Under the pieces are notes generated by a model. That model was not told the origin of the DNA, made no database searches, and saw only the letters and a list, made by a program, of their open reading frames with translations. A stretch of 64,000 bases of DNA, taken from the NCBI RefSeq assembly GCF_021531695.1, contig NZ_JADYUI010000002.1:1-64000 (forward strand), given 5' to 3'. Origin of the DNA: Roseburia hominis. GTDB taxonomy: Bacteria > Bacillota > Clostridia > Lachnospirales > Lachnospiraceae. Shown one piece after another: positions 1-9,024 of this stretch. The position numbers and the translations under genes are program-made. Every line of letters begins with the position of its first letter. The first letter of the stretch is position 1.

Positions 1-196
1 TGCTGCTTCGCAGTCATCCGCAGGCGCTTTCGCCCCTACGGATACAGGCATCTTAAGTAAAAGATGCCTGTTCTGCTGTAAATCGGACATTCGCAATCCG
101 CTTCGCTTCTTGCTCATGAACGCTGCTGCTTCGCAGTCATCCGCAGGCGCTTTCGCCCCTACGGATACAGGCATCTTAAGTAAAAGATGCCTGTTC
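1..196. repeat. Direct repeat of a 73-bp structured unit
   Basis: Bases 1-73 recur at 124-196, offset 123. I see no difference between the copies. Each unit holds two potential hairpins: CAGGCATCTT pairing with AAGATGCCTG, and TCCG pairing with CGGA around a GC-rich loop. The 50-bp spacer carries a separate module (76-122) that recurs elsewhere in the window. The left copy begins at the window edge, so the array may extend further. No coding sense is seen. Confidence 0.85.
76..122. repeat. Copy of the CGGACATTCG intergenic module
   Basis: The stretch containing CGGACATTCGCAATCCGCTT and TTGCTCAT resembles intergenic stretches at 49079-49123, 51509-51540 and 52752-52780. All four share the core CGGACATTCG; three are preceded by TAAAG. 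It is a short dispersed repeat with no coding sense. Confidence 0.6.
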
Positions 197-203
197 AGCG
201 TTC

Positions 204-233
204 AAAAAAAGAAGATGCCCTACGACATCTTCT
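204..233 (-). terminator. Terminator of the cold-shock gene
   Basis: Read on the minus strand, AGAAGATG and CATCTTCT form an 8-bp stem followed by a run of T. It lies 35 bp past the csp stop codon. Confidence 0.85.
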
Positions 234-267
234 CTTCTGGTCTTTTGCTAAACTGCCTGAATTTATT

Positions 268-468
268 CTAAGCCAAACGTACTACATTGGCTGCCTGAGG
301 TCCTTTTTCACCTTCAACTACTTCGAATTCTACTGCTTCCCCATCTTTTAATTCCTTGAATCCATCCATTTTTAATGCTGAAAAATGTACGAAAACGTCA
401 TTTCCATCTGCATCAGAAATAAATCCATAACCTTTTTTTGCATTAAACCATTTTACAGTCCCTTGCAT
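268..468 (-). CDS. csp: Cold-shock protein, CspA family
   Basis: A 66-residue single OB-fold nucleic-acid chaperone. Both RNA-binding motifs are visible: KGYGFI (RNP1) and VFVHFSA (RNP2), after the usual opening [13 protein letters not shown]. The frame is open further upstream, but the ATG at 468 has AGGAGG at proper distance and matches the family start, so the upstream methionines are rejected. The length is typical. It is monocistronic, with its own promoter about 50 bp upstream and a terminator behind it. The family binds single-stranded RNA or DNA and melts secondary structure, in the cold or in stationary phase. Confidence 0.96.
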   Translation of the reverse strand: MQGTVKWFNAKKGYGFISDADGNDVFVHFSALKMDGFKELKDGEAVEFEVVEGEKGPQAANVVRLA

Positions 469-521
469 GATATTTCCTCCTAATACTAAAGTGCACATTG
501 GCTGTGCTTGCCACAAGTTAA

Positions 522-550
522 ACACTAGCATACCTTACAAATTTTGTCAA
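522..550 (-). promoter_or_regulatory. Probable sigma-A promoter of csp
   Basis: On the minus strand a perfect -35 TTGACA (545-550) is followed after 17 nt by TAGTGT (522-527). This leaves an mRNA leader of about 50 nt before the csp start. The -35 is strong and the -10 is weak. Confidence 0.6.
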
Positions 551-600
551 CTTTACTTTTGTATTTTTATACCATTTTTCCTAAAAACTATAAGCTTCTT

Positions 601-1500
601 TTATTGTTTCAGATTTACATCGATTTGCTGGAACGGAATCTCAATCTGATGTTCATCCAGAGCATTTTTCAGATTCTCCAACAAACGCCATCTTGCTTCC
701 CAGTAATCCTCTGTCTTTACCCAGATACGACATCCTATCGTAATCTCACTTGCCCCAAGTTCTGACACAAAAACTTTTACCGGTTCATCAAGAATACGTG
801 CTTCCTCTGCCATGATAACCTCTGTGATTACCTCTTTTGCTTTCTTTAAGTCAGTATGATAAGCAACACCGATTTTAAGATCCACAATTCTCTTTTCCAT
901 CTGTGTCAGGTTCGTAAGACTACTATTTGCAAGTGTTCCGTTCGGGATTACGATTGTTTTATTATCTACTGTTTTTAGTTTTGTATACACCGTAGAAATA
1001 TGCATGACCGTTCCCTCGTTTCCATGCGTATCTTCTATAATGTAATCCCCTACCACAAATGGTTTTAAAGCTAAAATCAAAACTCCGCCTGCAAAATTGG
1101 CAAGACTTCCCTGTAAGGCAAGCCCCGCCGCCAGACTGGCTGATGTAAGTACCGCAACAATAGATGTTGTCTGTATTCCAAACAGCCCAAGTATAATACA
1201 GATTAAAATAAAATACGCAACAATTTTAATTAACGAGTCCAAAAATTGTATCACACCGGTATCAAAATTAAGTTTTGCAAGCCATTTACGAATCCGTTTT
1301 CGCAAAAATTTTACTAATTTAACTCCAATGAACCAGATAAGAATTGCTAATAAAATCTGTATTCCAAGACTGACCACCTCAGGTAAAAGCCCCTGTAAAA
1401 AACTTCGGATTTTAGACAGATCGGCATTCTGTGCCGCTTCTGCTTCCTTTTGCACAATATCCGAAAGTCTCTGCTCTGTATCCATTTCCAATAAAACCAT
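601..1500 (-). CDS. mscS: Small-conductance mechanosensitive channel, MscS family
   Basis: A 299-residue MscS-type channel that opens under membrane tension to release solutes during hypo-osmotic shock. Hydrophobic segments lie at about residues 35-60, 85-110 and 115-155. The last is the glycine/alanine-rich pore helix (ASLAAGLALQGSLANFAGG), followed by the beta domain with GTVMHISTVYTKL and the C-terminal alpha/beta cage. The length is normal for the short MscS class. The ATG at 1500 follows AGGAG by 8 nt. It stands alone: serA's terminator and a repeat element separate it from the upstream operon. Confidence 0.93.
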   Translation of the reverse strand: MVLLEMDTEQRLSDIVQKEAEAAQNADLSKIRSFLQGLLPEVVSLGIQILLAILIWFIGVKLVKFLRKRIRKWLAKLNFDTGVIQFLDSLIKIVAYFILICIILGLFGIQTTSIVAVLTSASLAAGLALQGSLANFAGGVLILALKPFVVGDYIIEDTHGNEGTVMHISTVYTKLKTVDNKTIVIPNGTLANSSLTNLTQMEKRIVDLKIGVAYHTDLKKAKEVITEVIMAEEARILDEPVKVFVSELGASEITIGCRIWVKTEDYWEARWRLLENLKNALDEHQIEIPFQQIDVNLKQ

Positions 1501-1523
1501 AAACCTTTCTCCTATTGCTTTTT

Positions 1524-1725
1524 ACCCGAATTATTCACAGCCACCACACTGACAAGCCACAGACCAGCTACGTAATGCGTATCTGTCGCTGCTTCGCAGC
1601 TTTTGTCTGAGGCTGTGTGGTGGGTGAATTCTATTCACCCGCCAAGTGAAATCATAAATTCGGCTTACAAGCAAGCTTGACGCACGAATTACAGAGTTCA
1701 CTTGGCTGCTGTGAATAAGTCGGGT
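1524..1725. repeat. Cloverleaf-like intergenic repeat element, copy A
   Basis: 202 bp bounded by 18-bp inverted repeats with one mismatch (1524-1541 and 1708-1725; ACCCGA..TATTCACAGC). Inside are three further inverted repeats: CCACCACAC with GTGTGGTGG, GGGTGAATTCTATTCACCC, and CCAAGTGAA with TTCACTTGG. The same element recurs at 25667-25856 with near-identical sequence. Copy A has about 11 extra bases (TGACAAGCCAC) near its left end. No ORF of note. It could act as folded RNA or as a miniature mobile element. Confidence 0.85.
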
Positions 1726-1817
1726 TTTATCATATTTTTTATTATAACATATGAAAACAGTGCTGCCTACATCTGGATTTTTTTCCCTTGTATTGCATCA
1801 TTATCGCACGAAGTGCT

Positions 1818-1892
1818 TTTTGTTGTATCGAAAATTCCTTGAAATTTTCGATACAACGAAAAAATGGTATGAGACTTCCCATACCATTTTTA
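1818..1892 (-). terminator. Tandem terminator hairpins behind serA
   Basis: On the minus strand, AAATGGTATG and CATACCATTT form a stem (1862-1889) followed by T residues, 9 bp past the serA stop. A second, longer hairpin with stem GTTGTATCGAAAATT follows at 1820-1857. It belongs to a palindrome family also seen at 21371-21416. Confidence 0.85.
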
Positions 1893-1900
1893 TCTTACAC

Positions 1901-3064
1901 TTATTTTACAACACGTACACGCAATACATTATCCAATGCATTTAATTTTTCAACAACATCTGCTGTTACCGGTGCATCTACATCCATCAGGGTACATGCA
2001 TAATCACCACGGCTCTTATTTGTCATGTCAGAAATATTAATATCTGCATCACCCAATACTGTGGTGTAGCTACTGATCATACCTTTCACATTCTTATGTA
2101 AGATAAGTACTCTACCGACTGCATTACATACACCCATATTGCAATCCGGATAGTTTACAGAATGTGTAATATTTCCATTCTCCATAAAATCCATAATCTC
2201 ATTGACTGCCATAACAGCACAATTATCTTCGGATTCTTCTGTGGAGGCTCCGATATGCGGTGTTACAATTACACCTTCTTTTCCAACAGTAGTCGGATTT
2301 GGGAAATCAGAAACATATTTGCGAATCTTCTTTTCTTTTAAAGCTTCTACCATTGCTTCTTCATCTACCAGCAAATCTCTTGCAAAGTTAAGTACCACTG
2401 CCTGCGGTTTCATCATCGCGATTGCTTCTTTATCAATCATCTTTTTGGTTGCATCCATAAGCGGTACATGAACGGTAATATAATCACATTCTTTATAGAT
2501 TTCTGTGACATCCTGCACATGTTTTACACCTCTGGAAAGATTCCATGCAGCGTTAACAGAAATATAAGGATCATAACCTAACACTTCCATGTCAAGATGG
2601 GTTGCGGTATTTGCAACCTTAACACCAATTGCACCAAGTCCGATAACTCCTAATTTCTTTCCTGCGAGTTCTGTTCCTGCGAAATTCTTCTTCTGCTTTT
2701 CTGCAAGTTTTGCAATATCTTCATTGCCTTCCTCAGATAATACCCAGTTGATACCGCCCTTGATATCTCTTGCTGCCAGAAGCATTCCGGCAATCACAAG
2801 TTCCTTTACACCATTTGCATTTGCGCCCGGTGTGTTAAAAACAACGATTCCCTGTTCTGCACATTTATCAAGTGGAATATTATTAACTCCGGCACCGGCT
2901 CTTGCAACAGCTGAAAGATTCTTTGGTAAATCCATATCATGCATTGCCGCACTTCTTACCAATACAGCATCTGCATTTGCAATATCATCCGTCTTTTTAT
3001 AATCTTCTGTCAACAAATCAAGACCAACATTAGAAATCGGATTTAAACATGTATACTGAAACAT
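1901..3064 (-). CDS. serA: D-3-phosphoglycerate dehydrogenase with ACT domain
   Basis: A 387-residue NAD-dependent 2-hydroxyacid dehydrogenase making 3-phosphohydroxypyruvate, the first step of serine synthesis. The nucleotide-binding motif is GVIGLGAIG near residue 140. The catalytic histidine region is TPHIGASTEESEDN. A C-terminal ACT domain (about 315-387) would bind serine or another amino acid. A TTG two codons upstream is also in frame, but the ATG at 3064 sits 9 nt from AGGAG and is preferred. It is the last gene of the leuB-ilvD-ilvB-serC-serA run, 24 bp after serC, with a terminator just beyond. Confidence 0.95.
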   Translation of the reverse strand: MFQYTCLNPISNVGLDLLTEDYKKTDDIANADAVLVRSAAMHDMDLPKNLSAVARAGAGVNNIPLDKCAEQGIVVFNTPGANANGVKELVIAGMLLAARDIKGGINWVLSEEGNEDIAKLAEKQKKNFAGTELAGKKLGVIGLGAIGVKVANTATHLDMEVLGYDPYISVNAAWNLSRGVKHVQDVTEIYKECDYITVHVPLMDATKKMIDKEAIAMMKPQAVVLNFARDLLVDEEAMVEALKEKKIRKYVSDFPNPTTVGKEGVIVTPHIGASTEESEDNCAVMAVNEIMDFMENGNITHSVNYPDCNMGVCNAVGRVLILHKNVKGMISSYTTVLGDADINISDMTNKSRGDYACTLMDVDAPVTADVVEKLNALDNVLRVRVVK

Positions 3065-3088
3065 TTCCAAACTCTCCTTTATGTATTT

Positions 3089-4171
3089 TTATGCATTCTC
3101 TGCTTCGAATTTTTTCATAAATTCAACTAATTTTTCAACGCCTTCTTTTGGCATGGCATTATAAATGGAAGCGCGCATACCACCAACCGTGCGATGTCCT
3201 TTTAAATTCACAAAGCCTGCCGCTTCTGCTTCTTTTACAAACTTGGCATCCAGGTCTTTATCCCCTGTTACAAAAGGAACATTCATAAGAGAACGGTCTT
3301 CTTTTACAACAGTTCCTTTGAACATTTTGCTTTCATCTAAGAAATCATAAAGAATTTTTGCCTTTTCTTCATTTCTTTCTTTCATAACGGAAAGTCCGCC
3401 CATCTTCTTTAACCATTTGAATACTTTTCCACAAATATAGATACCATATGCAGGCGGTGTATTGTATAAAGAACCGGCATCTGCATGTGTTTTATATTTT
3501 AACATAGTCGGAGTTCCCGGCAATGTATCTTCGGTAATCAAATCTTCACGAATAATAACGATAACAACCCCGGCAGGTCCTACATTCTTCTGAACACCAC
3601 CATAGATCACACCATATTTAGATACATCAACAGGCTCTGAAAGGAAACAGGAAGATACGTCTGCTACTAAAGTATGTCCTTTAGTATTTGGAAGTTTTTT
3701 GTATTTTGTTCCATAAATTGTATTATTTTCGCAAATATATACATAATCTGCATCTTCCGGAATATCCAAATCGGAGCAGTCCGGGATGTAAGAAAATGTC
3801 TTATCTTCGGAAGAAGCTACTGCAACTGCATCTCCGTAAATCTGTGCTTCTTTGTATGCTTTTTTTGCCCACTGACCTGTAATGATATAGGCAGCTTTTT
3901 TATTTTTCATAAGATTCATAGGAATCATGGCAAACTGCTGGGAAGCACCGCCCTGTAAAAATAATACTTTATAGTTATCCGGAATATTCATCAGATCACG
4001 GATATCTTTCTCAGCTTCTTTGATGATGTCATCATACGCTTTGGAACGATGGCTCATTTCCATAACGGACATTCCTGTTCCCTTGTAATCTAACATCTCA
4101 TCTGCTGCTTCTTTTAAGACCTCTTCCGGTAAAACGGCCGGTCCTGCAGAAAAATTATAAACTCTGCTCAT
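3089..4171 (-). CDS. serC: Phosphoserine aminotransferase
   Basis: A 360-residue PLP enzyme (class V aminotransferase fold) converting 3-phosphohydroxypyruvate and glutamate to phosphoserine. The start RVYNFSAGPAVLPEEVL is the SerC signature. The PLP lysine lies in YGGVQKNVGPAG near residue 197, and FLQGGAS binds the cofactor phosphate. The start ATG has AGGAGGAG upstream. It lies directly before serA, so the two serine enzymes are co-transcribed with branched-chain genes. No serB phosphatase is seen here. Confidence 0.96.
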   Translation of the reverse strand: MSRVYNFSAGPAVLPEEVLKEAADEMLDYKGTGMSVMEMSHRSKAYDDIIKEAEKDIRDLMNIPDNYKVLFLQGGASQQFAMIPMNLMKNKKAAYIITGQWAKKAYKEAQIYGDAVAVASSEDKTFSYIPDCSDLDIPEDADYVYICENNTIYGTKYKKLPNTKGHTLVADVSSCFLSEPVDVSKYGVIYGGVQKNVGPAGVVIVIIREDLITEDTLPGTPTMLKYKTHADAGSLYNTPPAYGIYICGKVFKWLKKMGGLSVMKERNEEKAKILYDFLDESKMFKGTVVKEDRSLMNVPFVTGDKDLDAKFVKEAEAAGFVNLKGHRTVGGMRASIYNAMPKEGVEKLVEFMKKFEAENA

Positions 4172-4200
4172 TCTCGTCTCCTCCTGTAACTCTTCCTTGT

Positions 4201-5880
4201 TTATTTATTTTCTAAGTCTTCTTCACAGAACACTTCACTGATTGCGGCGCCCGGTGCAACCATCGGCCACACTTTATCGTCACAATTTATGATACAGTCT
4301 AATACTACTGGTGTTTGCATGTCAAGTGCTTTTTGGAATGCAGCGACAAACTCTTCCTTCGTAGTCACTCGTATTCCGGTGGCTCCAAGTGCCTCTGCAA
4401 GCTTTACAAAATCTACAGAATCATTTAACACGGTAGCAGAATAACGTGCCTCGTAAAATAAATTCTGCCACTGTCTTACCATTCCAAGTACATGGTTATT
4501 GATGACAATCTGAATCAATGGTAATTTTTCTCTGACTGCTGTCGCAATTTCATTCATATTCATACGAAAACAGCCATCTCCGGCAATATTTACAACCTGT
4601 TTATCCGGATTTGCGACCTGCGCACCAATTGCGGCACCAAGTCCGTATCCCATAGTTCCAAGTCCACCGGAAGTCAAAAGCATACGAGGATTCTTATATT
4701 TGTAATACTGGGCAGCCCACATCTGATGCTGACCGACCTCCGTTACAATAACTGCCTCTCCTTTGGTCATCCTATATACTTCTTCGACAATGTAAGGACC
4801 ACTCAATCCTTCTTCATGATAGGTCAATGGATATTTTTCCTTATAATCCATGATATGCGTCATCCAGTCTTTATGCTCCATTGGCGCAAGTTTTTCATTT
4901 AACCGGTTCAAAATCTCTTTCACATCACCAATGACACTTGATGTCACAACAATATTTTTATTAATTTCCGCCGGATCTACATCGATTTGTAAAATATTTG
5001 CCTGACTTGCAAATTTCTTGGCATTTCCAATAACACGGTCGCTAAAACGCACTCCGATTGCAATCAAAAGATCACACTCACTGACTCCATAATTGGATGT
5101 CTTTGTTCCATGCATTCCAAGCATACCGGTATAGCGGACATCCGTTCCGTCAAATGCACCCTTTCCCATCAAAGAATCGCAAACCGGCGCATCGATTTTT
5201 TCAACAAATTCCTTTAATTCTTCACTTGCTCCTGAAATCACGGCACCACCACCGACAAAAACGAACGGCTTTTTTGCATTGCGAATCAGCTCTTCTGCCG
5301 TTTTTAAATCCTTTTCCGTAATTCGTCTGGTATCTCTTGGGACAGCTTCAATTTCTTTTTTGGTATATTCCGTCTTTTGTGCCGTAACATCCTTTGGAAT
5401 ATCTACAAGTACCGGACCCGGACGACCTTTCTTTGCGATACGAAATGCTCTTCTTATGGTATCCGCAAGTTTTGTGATATCCTTCACAATAAAATTGTAC
5501 TTTGTAATCGGCATCGTAATGCCTGCAATATCTACTTCCTGAAAACTGTCTTTCCCAAGTAATGGTACTCCGACATTACAGGTAATTGCCACAAGCGGCA
5601 CGGAATCCATATAAGCCGTTGCAATTCCGGTAACCAGATTCGTCGCACCGGGACCGGATGTTGCAAGACAGACTCCGACCTTCCCGGTACTTCTTGCATA
5701 ACCATCTGCGGCATGCGACGCCCCCTGTTCATGAGAAGTCAGAACATGTCTGATTTCATCTTTGTGTTTATATAATTCGTCATAAACATTTAAAATTGCA
5801 CCGCCCGGATATCCGAAAACAGTATCCACTCCCTGCTCTTTTAAACATTCAATCACGATTTGTGAACCTGTAAGCTGCAT
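4201..5880 (-). CDS. ilvB: Acetolactate synthase, large (catalytic) subunit
   Basis: A 559-residue thiamine-diphosphate enzyme condensing pyruvate with pyruvate or 2-oxobutyrate, the first common step of valine, leucine and isoleucine synthesis. The N-terminal domain has the catalytic glutamate in TSHEQGASHAADG. The C-terminal ThDP motif is GDGCFRMNMNEIATA, and the Mg/ThDP asparagine pair lies in INNHVLGM. The ATG at 5880 (GAGG 8 nt away) is preferred over the preceding in-frame TTG. No ilvN regulatory subunit gene is adjacent, so feedback control must come from elsewhere or be absent. Confidence 0.95.
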   Translation of the reverse strand: MQLTGSQIVIECLKEQGVDTVFGYPGGAILNVYDELYKHKDEIRHVLTSHEQGASHAADGYARSTGKVGVCLATSGPGATNLVTGIATAYMDSVPLVAITCNVGVPLLGKDSFQEVDIAGITMPITKYNFIVKDITKLADTIRRAFRIAKKGRPGPVLVDIPKDVTAQKTEYTKKEIEAVPRDTRRITEKDLKTAEELIRNAKKPFVFVGGGAVISGASEELKEFVEKIDAPVCDSLMGKGAFDGTDVRYTGMLGMHGTKTSNYGVSECDLLIAIGVRFSDRVIGNAKKFASQANILQIDVDPAEINKNIVVTSSVIGDVKEILNRLNEKLAPMEHKDWMTHIMDYKEKYPLTYHEEGLSGPYIVEEVYRMTKGEAVIVTEVGQHQMWAAQYYKYKNPRMLLTSGGLGTMGYGLGAAIGAQVANPDKQVVNIAGDGCFRMNMNEIATAVREKLPLIQIVINNHVLGMVRQWQNLFYEARYSATVLNDSVDFVKLAEALGATGIRVTTKEEFVAAFQKALDMQTPVVLDCIINCDDKVWPMVAPGAAISEVFCEEDLENK

Positions 5881-5916
5881 CAATTATTCCTCACTTTCTA
5901 AAACCACTCTGCTCCT

Positions 5917-7590
5917 TTATTTTCCCTGTGGAATCTCTAAAATTGCACCGCGGTTTCCGGAAGTTACCATAGAAGCATATCTTGCAAGATAACCGGTTGT
6001 TACCTTTGGCTCTCTCGGCTGCCATTTTGCTTTTCTTTCTTTTAATTCTTCCTCCGATACGTCAAGATTCAACGTCATATTCGGAATGTCGATTTTAATG
6101 ATATCTCCTTCTTCTACTAACGCAATCGGACCACCAACTGCTGCTTCCGGAGATACATGACCAATCGACGCGCCACGGCTTGCACCGGAAAAACGACCAT
6201 CCGTAATAAGTGCAACGGAAGACCCAAGTCCCATACCTGCAATTGCGGAAGTAGGATTTAACATTTCACGCATACCAGGTCCTCCTTTTGGTCCTTCGTA
6301 ACGAATTACAACGACATCACCGGCATTAATCTTTCCACCTTTAATTGCTGCTATCGCATCTTCTTCACAATCAAATACCCTTGCCGGGCCTTCATGTACC
6401 ATCATCTCATCACAAACTGCAGAACGTTTTACCACACCACCATCCGGTGCAAGATTTCCCTTTAATACTGCAAGACCACCCGTTTTACTGTATGGACGAT
6501 CCAATGGTCTTATCACTTCCGGATTTTTATTCACTGCATTTTTAATATTCTCTCCGATTGTCTTTCCTGTAACCGTCATACAATCCGTATGTAACAAGCC
6601 CGCATCTGCTAATTCTTTCATAACAGCATAAACACCACCGGCCTCATTTAAATCCTCCATATAAGTCGGACCTGCCGGTGCCAGATGACAAAGATTTGGT
6701 GTCTTTTCACTGATCGGATTTGCAAATGAAATATCAAAATCAAAGCCGATTTCATGTGCAATAGCAGGAAGGTGTAACATACTGTTAGTAGAACATCCTA
6801 ACGCCATATCTACAGTAAGTGCATTTAAGATGGCATCTTTTGTCATAATATCCCTTGGACGAATATTTTTTCGATACATTTCCATAACTGCCATACCAGC
6901 ATGTTTTGCAAGCTTAATTCTTTCGGAATAAACAGCAGGAATCGTTCCGTTACCCTGCAATCCCATTCCGAGTGCCTCTGTTAAACAATTCATGGAATTT
7001 GCCGTATACATACCGGAACAGGAACCGCAGGTCGGGCATACCTTTTCTTCGTATTCTCTGACATCATCTTCTGTCATTGTACCTGCTGCATAAGAACCTA
7101 CTGCCTCAAACATGGAAGATAAGCTTCTCTTTTGTCCCTTCACATGACCTGCAAGCATCGGACCACCGGAAACAAATACCGTTGGTACATTTAATCTCGC
7201 TGCTGCCATAAGAAGTCCCGGTACATTTTTGTCACAGTTTGGTACCATAACAAGCGCATCAAACTGATGTGCCGTTGCCATACACTCGGTAGAATCCGCA
7301 ATCAGATCTCTGGTCACAAGAGAATATTTCATTCCGACATGACCCATTGCGATTCCATCACAGACCGCAATTGCAGGAAATACAACAGGAACTCCGCCTG
7401 CTTCTGCAACACCTAATTTTACCGCGTTTACAATTTTATCCAGATTCATATGCCCCGGTACAATCTCATTATAAGAACTTACAATACCGACCATCGGTTT
7501 TTTCATTTCCTCTTCTGTAAAACCCAAAGCATTAAAAAGACTTCTGTGCGGTGCCTGCTGCATTCCGCTTTTTACATTATCACTCTTCAT
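5917..7590 (-). CDS. ilvD: Dihydroxy-acid dehydratase
   Basis: A 557-residue Fe-S dehydratase converting dihydroxy-isovalerate/methylvalerate to the 2-keto acids of valine and isoleucine. Cluster-binding cysteines are visible in [10 protein letters not shown] and in [16 protein letters not shown], and the C-terminal GRFSGASRG motif is present. The frame stays open 60 bp upstream into the leuB coding region, but the ATG at 7590 follows GAGAGGAC and gives the conventional start MKSDNVKSG. It is 43 bp behind leuB in the same operon. Confidence 0.95.
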   Translation of the reverse strand: MKSDNVKSGMQQAPHRSLFNALGFTEEEMKKPMVGIVSSYNEIVPGHMNLDKIVNAVKLGVAEAGGVPVVFPAIAVCDGIAMGHVGMKYSLVTRDLIADSTECMATAHQFDALVMVPNCDKNVPGLLMAAARLNVPTVFVSGGPMLAGHVKGQKRSLSSMFEAVGSYAAGTMTEDDVREYEEKVCPTCGSCSGMYTANSMNCLTEALGMGLQGNGTIPAVYSERIKLAKHAGMAVMEMYRKNIRPRDIMTKDAILNALTVDMALGCSTNSMLHLPAIAHEIGFDFDISFANPISEKTPNLCHLAPAGPTYMEDLNEAGGVYAVMKELADAGLLHTDCMTVTGKTIGENIKNAVNKNPEVIRPLDRPYSKTGGLAVLKGNLAPDGGVVKRSAVCDEMMVHEGPARVFDCEEDAIAAIKGGKINAGDVVVIRYEGPKGGPGMREMLNPTSAIAGMGLGSSVALITDGRFSGASRGASIGHVSPEAAVGGPIALVEEGDIIKIDIPNMTLNLDVSEEELKERKAKWQPREPKVTTGYLARYASMVTSGNRGAILEIPQGK

Positions 7591-7633
7591 CACTTTCGTC
7601 CTCTCCTGATTTTCTATAAATTCTTCCTGTTTT

Positions 7634-8734
7634 CTAGATTCGCTCCGCAATCAAATCGCCCATTTCCACAGTTCCAACCTCTTTTACCAGTGCCTTTTTC
7701 TCAATTTCCTGTGGCATAATGTCAATTGTTCTGTAACCTTCTTTTAAAACCTGTTTTACTGCAAGTTCCACTGCATCTGCTTCCCTATCCAAATCGAAGG
7801 AATAACGAAGCATCATTGCTGCACTCAAAATAGTTGCAATCGGATTTGCAATTCCCTTTCCTGCAATATCCGGTGCAGAACCACCGCTTGGCTCATACAG
7901 ACCAAACTTTGTGTCGTTTAAACTTGCAGAAGATAACATTCCGATGGAACCTGTCACCATACTTGCCTCATCCGATAAAATATCTCCAAACATATTTTCC
8001 GTCAAAATAACATCAAACTGACGCGGGTCTTTCACCAGCTGCATTGCACAATTATCTACCAACATATGCTCATATGTCACTTCCGGATAATCCTTTGCAA
8101 CTTCTTCTACGACTTTTCTCCACAATCTGGATGAATCAAGAACATTCGCTTTATCCACAGAAGTCACTTTCTTTCTGCGCTTCATTGCAATATCAAATCC
8201 GCGTTTTGCGATTCTTCTGATTTCATTCTCATTATAAGTCAAAGTATCCGTAGCAGTAGTCACTCCGTCTACTTCCTTTGTCTCTCTGTTTCCAAAATAC
8301 AAACCACCGGTCAATTCACGCATAATCATCATATCAAAACCGTCGCCGATAATGTCATCTCTTAATGGACACGCTTCTTTTAATTCTTCATACAGATATG
8401 CCGGTCTTAAATTTGCAAATAAGTTCAGTTCTTTTCTCAATTTTAAAAGTCCTGCTTCCGGTCTTAATTCCGGTGGTAATTTATACCATGGGGAAGTCGA
8501 AGTATTTCCACCGATGGAGCCCATCAGTACCGCATCTTTTGCTTTTGCCGTCTTAATTGCTTCCTCTGTTAAAGGTACTCCGGTCGCATCAATGGAGCAT
8601 CCGCCCATCAAAATCTCTTCATATACAAACTTATGACCAAATTTCTCACCAATTTTATCTAATACTTTTTTTGCTTCTCTTACAATTTCCGGTCCAATTC
8701 CATCACCGGAGATAACACCAACCTGATATTCCAT
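7634..8734 (-). CDS. leuB: 3-isopropylmalate dehydrogenase
   Basis: A 366-residue NAD-dependent oxidative decarboxylase of the leucine pathway. Diagnostic stretches are [12 protein letters not shown] at the N-terminus, [16 protein letters not shown], the Mg/substrate site [16 protein letters not shown] and the NAD site [14 protein letters not shown]. It is the first gene of the operon; AAGGAAG lies just upstream of the ATG. leuA, leuC and leuD are not in the window. The 165-nt leader contains an attenuator-like structure. Confidence 0.96.
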   Translation of the reverse strand: MEYQVGVISGDGIGPEIVREAKKVLDKIGEKFGHKFVYEEILMGGCSIDATGVPLTEEAIKTAKAKDAVLMGSIGGNTSTSPWYKLPPELRPEAGLLKLRKELNLFANLRPAYLYEELKEACPLRDDIIGDGFDMMIMRELTGGLYFGNRETKEVDGVTTATDTLTYNENEIRRIAKRGFDIAMKRRKKVTSVDKANVLDSSRLWRKVVEEVAKDYPEVTYEHMLVDNCAMQLVKDPRQFDVILTENMFGDILSDEASMVTGSIGMLSSASLNDTKFGLYEPSGGSAPDIAGKGIANPIATILSAAMMLRYSFDLDREADAVELAVKQVLKEGYRTIDIMPQEIEKKALVKEVGTVEMGDLIAERI

Positions 8735-8752
8735 GAACTATTTACTTCCTTT

Positions 8753-8836
8753 CTAGAACAAAAGTGTGCAAAGCACACTCTCGCGTCTCAATAAACTAAT
8801 CTGCACAGCTTTTGTTCCGTGTGTGAGCAGTGCCAT
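8753..8836 (-). CDS. Candidate leucine-rich leader peptide of the leu-ilv-ser operon
   Basis: A 27-codon frame beginning MALLTHGTKAVQ lies wholly within the leader of leuB, between the promoter and the leuB ribosome site. Seven of its residues are leucine (positions 3, 4, 15, 16, 22, 25, 26), with two valines and one isoleucine. Its own ribosome site is weak (GAGAAG, about 12 nt away). It spans two alternative hairpins. Peptide-mediated attenuation is inferred from this layout. The leucine content could also be chance, because the region is palindromic. Confidence 0.35.
   Translation of the reverse strand: MALLTHGTKAVQISLLRRESVLCTLLF
8756..8817 (-). promoter_or_regulatory. Mutually exclusive hairpins in the leuB leader
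   Basis: On the minus strand AGTGTGC-TTT-GCACACT (8763-8779) is a terminator-like hairpin followed by TTTGTTC. The same 3' half plus the T-tract (8756-8769) can instead pair over about 14 bp with GAACAAAAGCTGTGC (8803-8817). That would disarm the terminator. The T-box sequence expected in Clostridia is not present. Confidence 0.45.
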
Positions 8837-8906
8837 TCGGCTATTTTCTTCTCTGCGAGCTGCGCATTGTCGCAACAAAAAACGAGGCTTCCTGCCTAGT
8901 AGTTAT

Positions 8907-8935
8907 ACTATATAGCATTTCAGCCCCGATTTCAA
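8907..8935 (-). promoter_or_regulatory. Sigma-A promoter of the leu-ilv-ser operon
   Basis: On the minus strand TTGAAA (8930-8935), a 17-nt spacer and TATAGT (8907-8912) form a near-consensus promoter. Transcription would start near 8900 and give a leader of about 165 nt before leuB. Confidence 0.75.
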
Positions 8936-9024
8936 TAAGAATTCCTATTCTACTTTTTTATAGTTGCTATTCCATCAGATTATAGAAATCCATTGTATCA
9001 TTCTTTTACTTTATATCATGATAT

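Noticed and set aside
1-196. CRISPR array
   Set aside because: Only two copies of a 73-bp unit with a 50-bp spacer that is itself a dispersed repeat; no cas genes.
8735-9024. T-box riboswitch before leuB
   Set aside because: The conserved AGGGTGGNACCGCG element is absent on the minus strand; only competing hairpins are seen.
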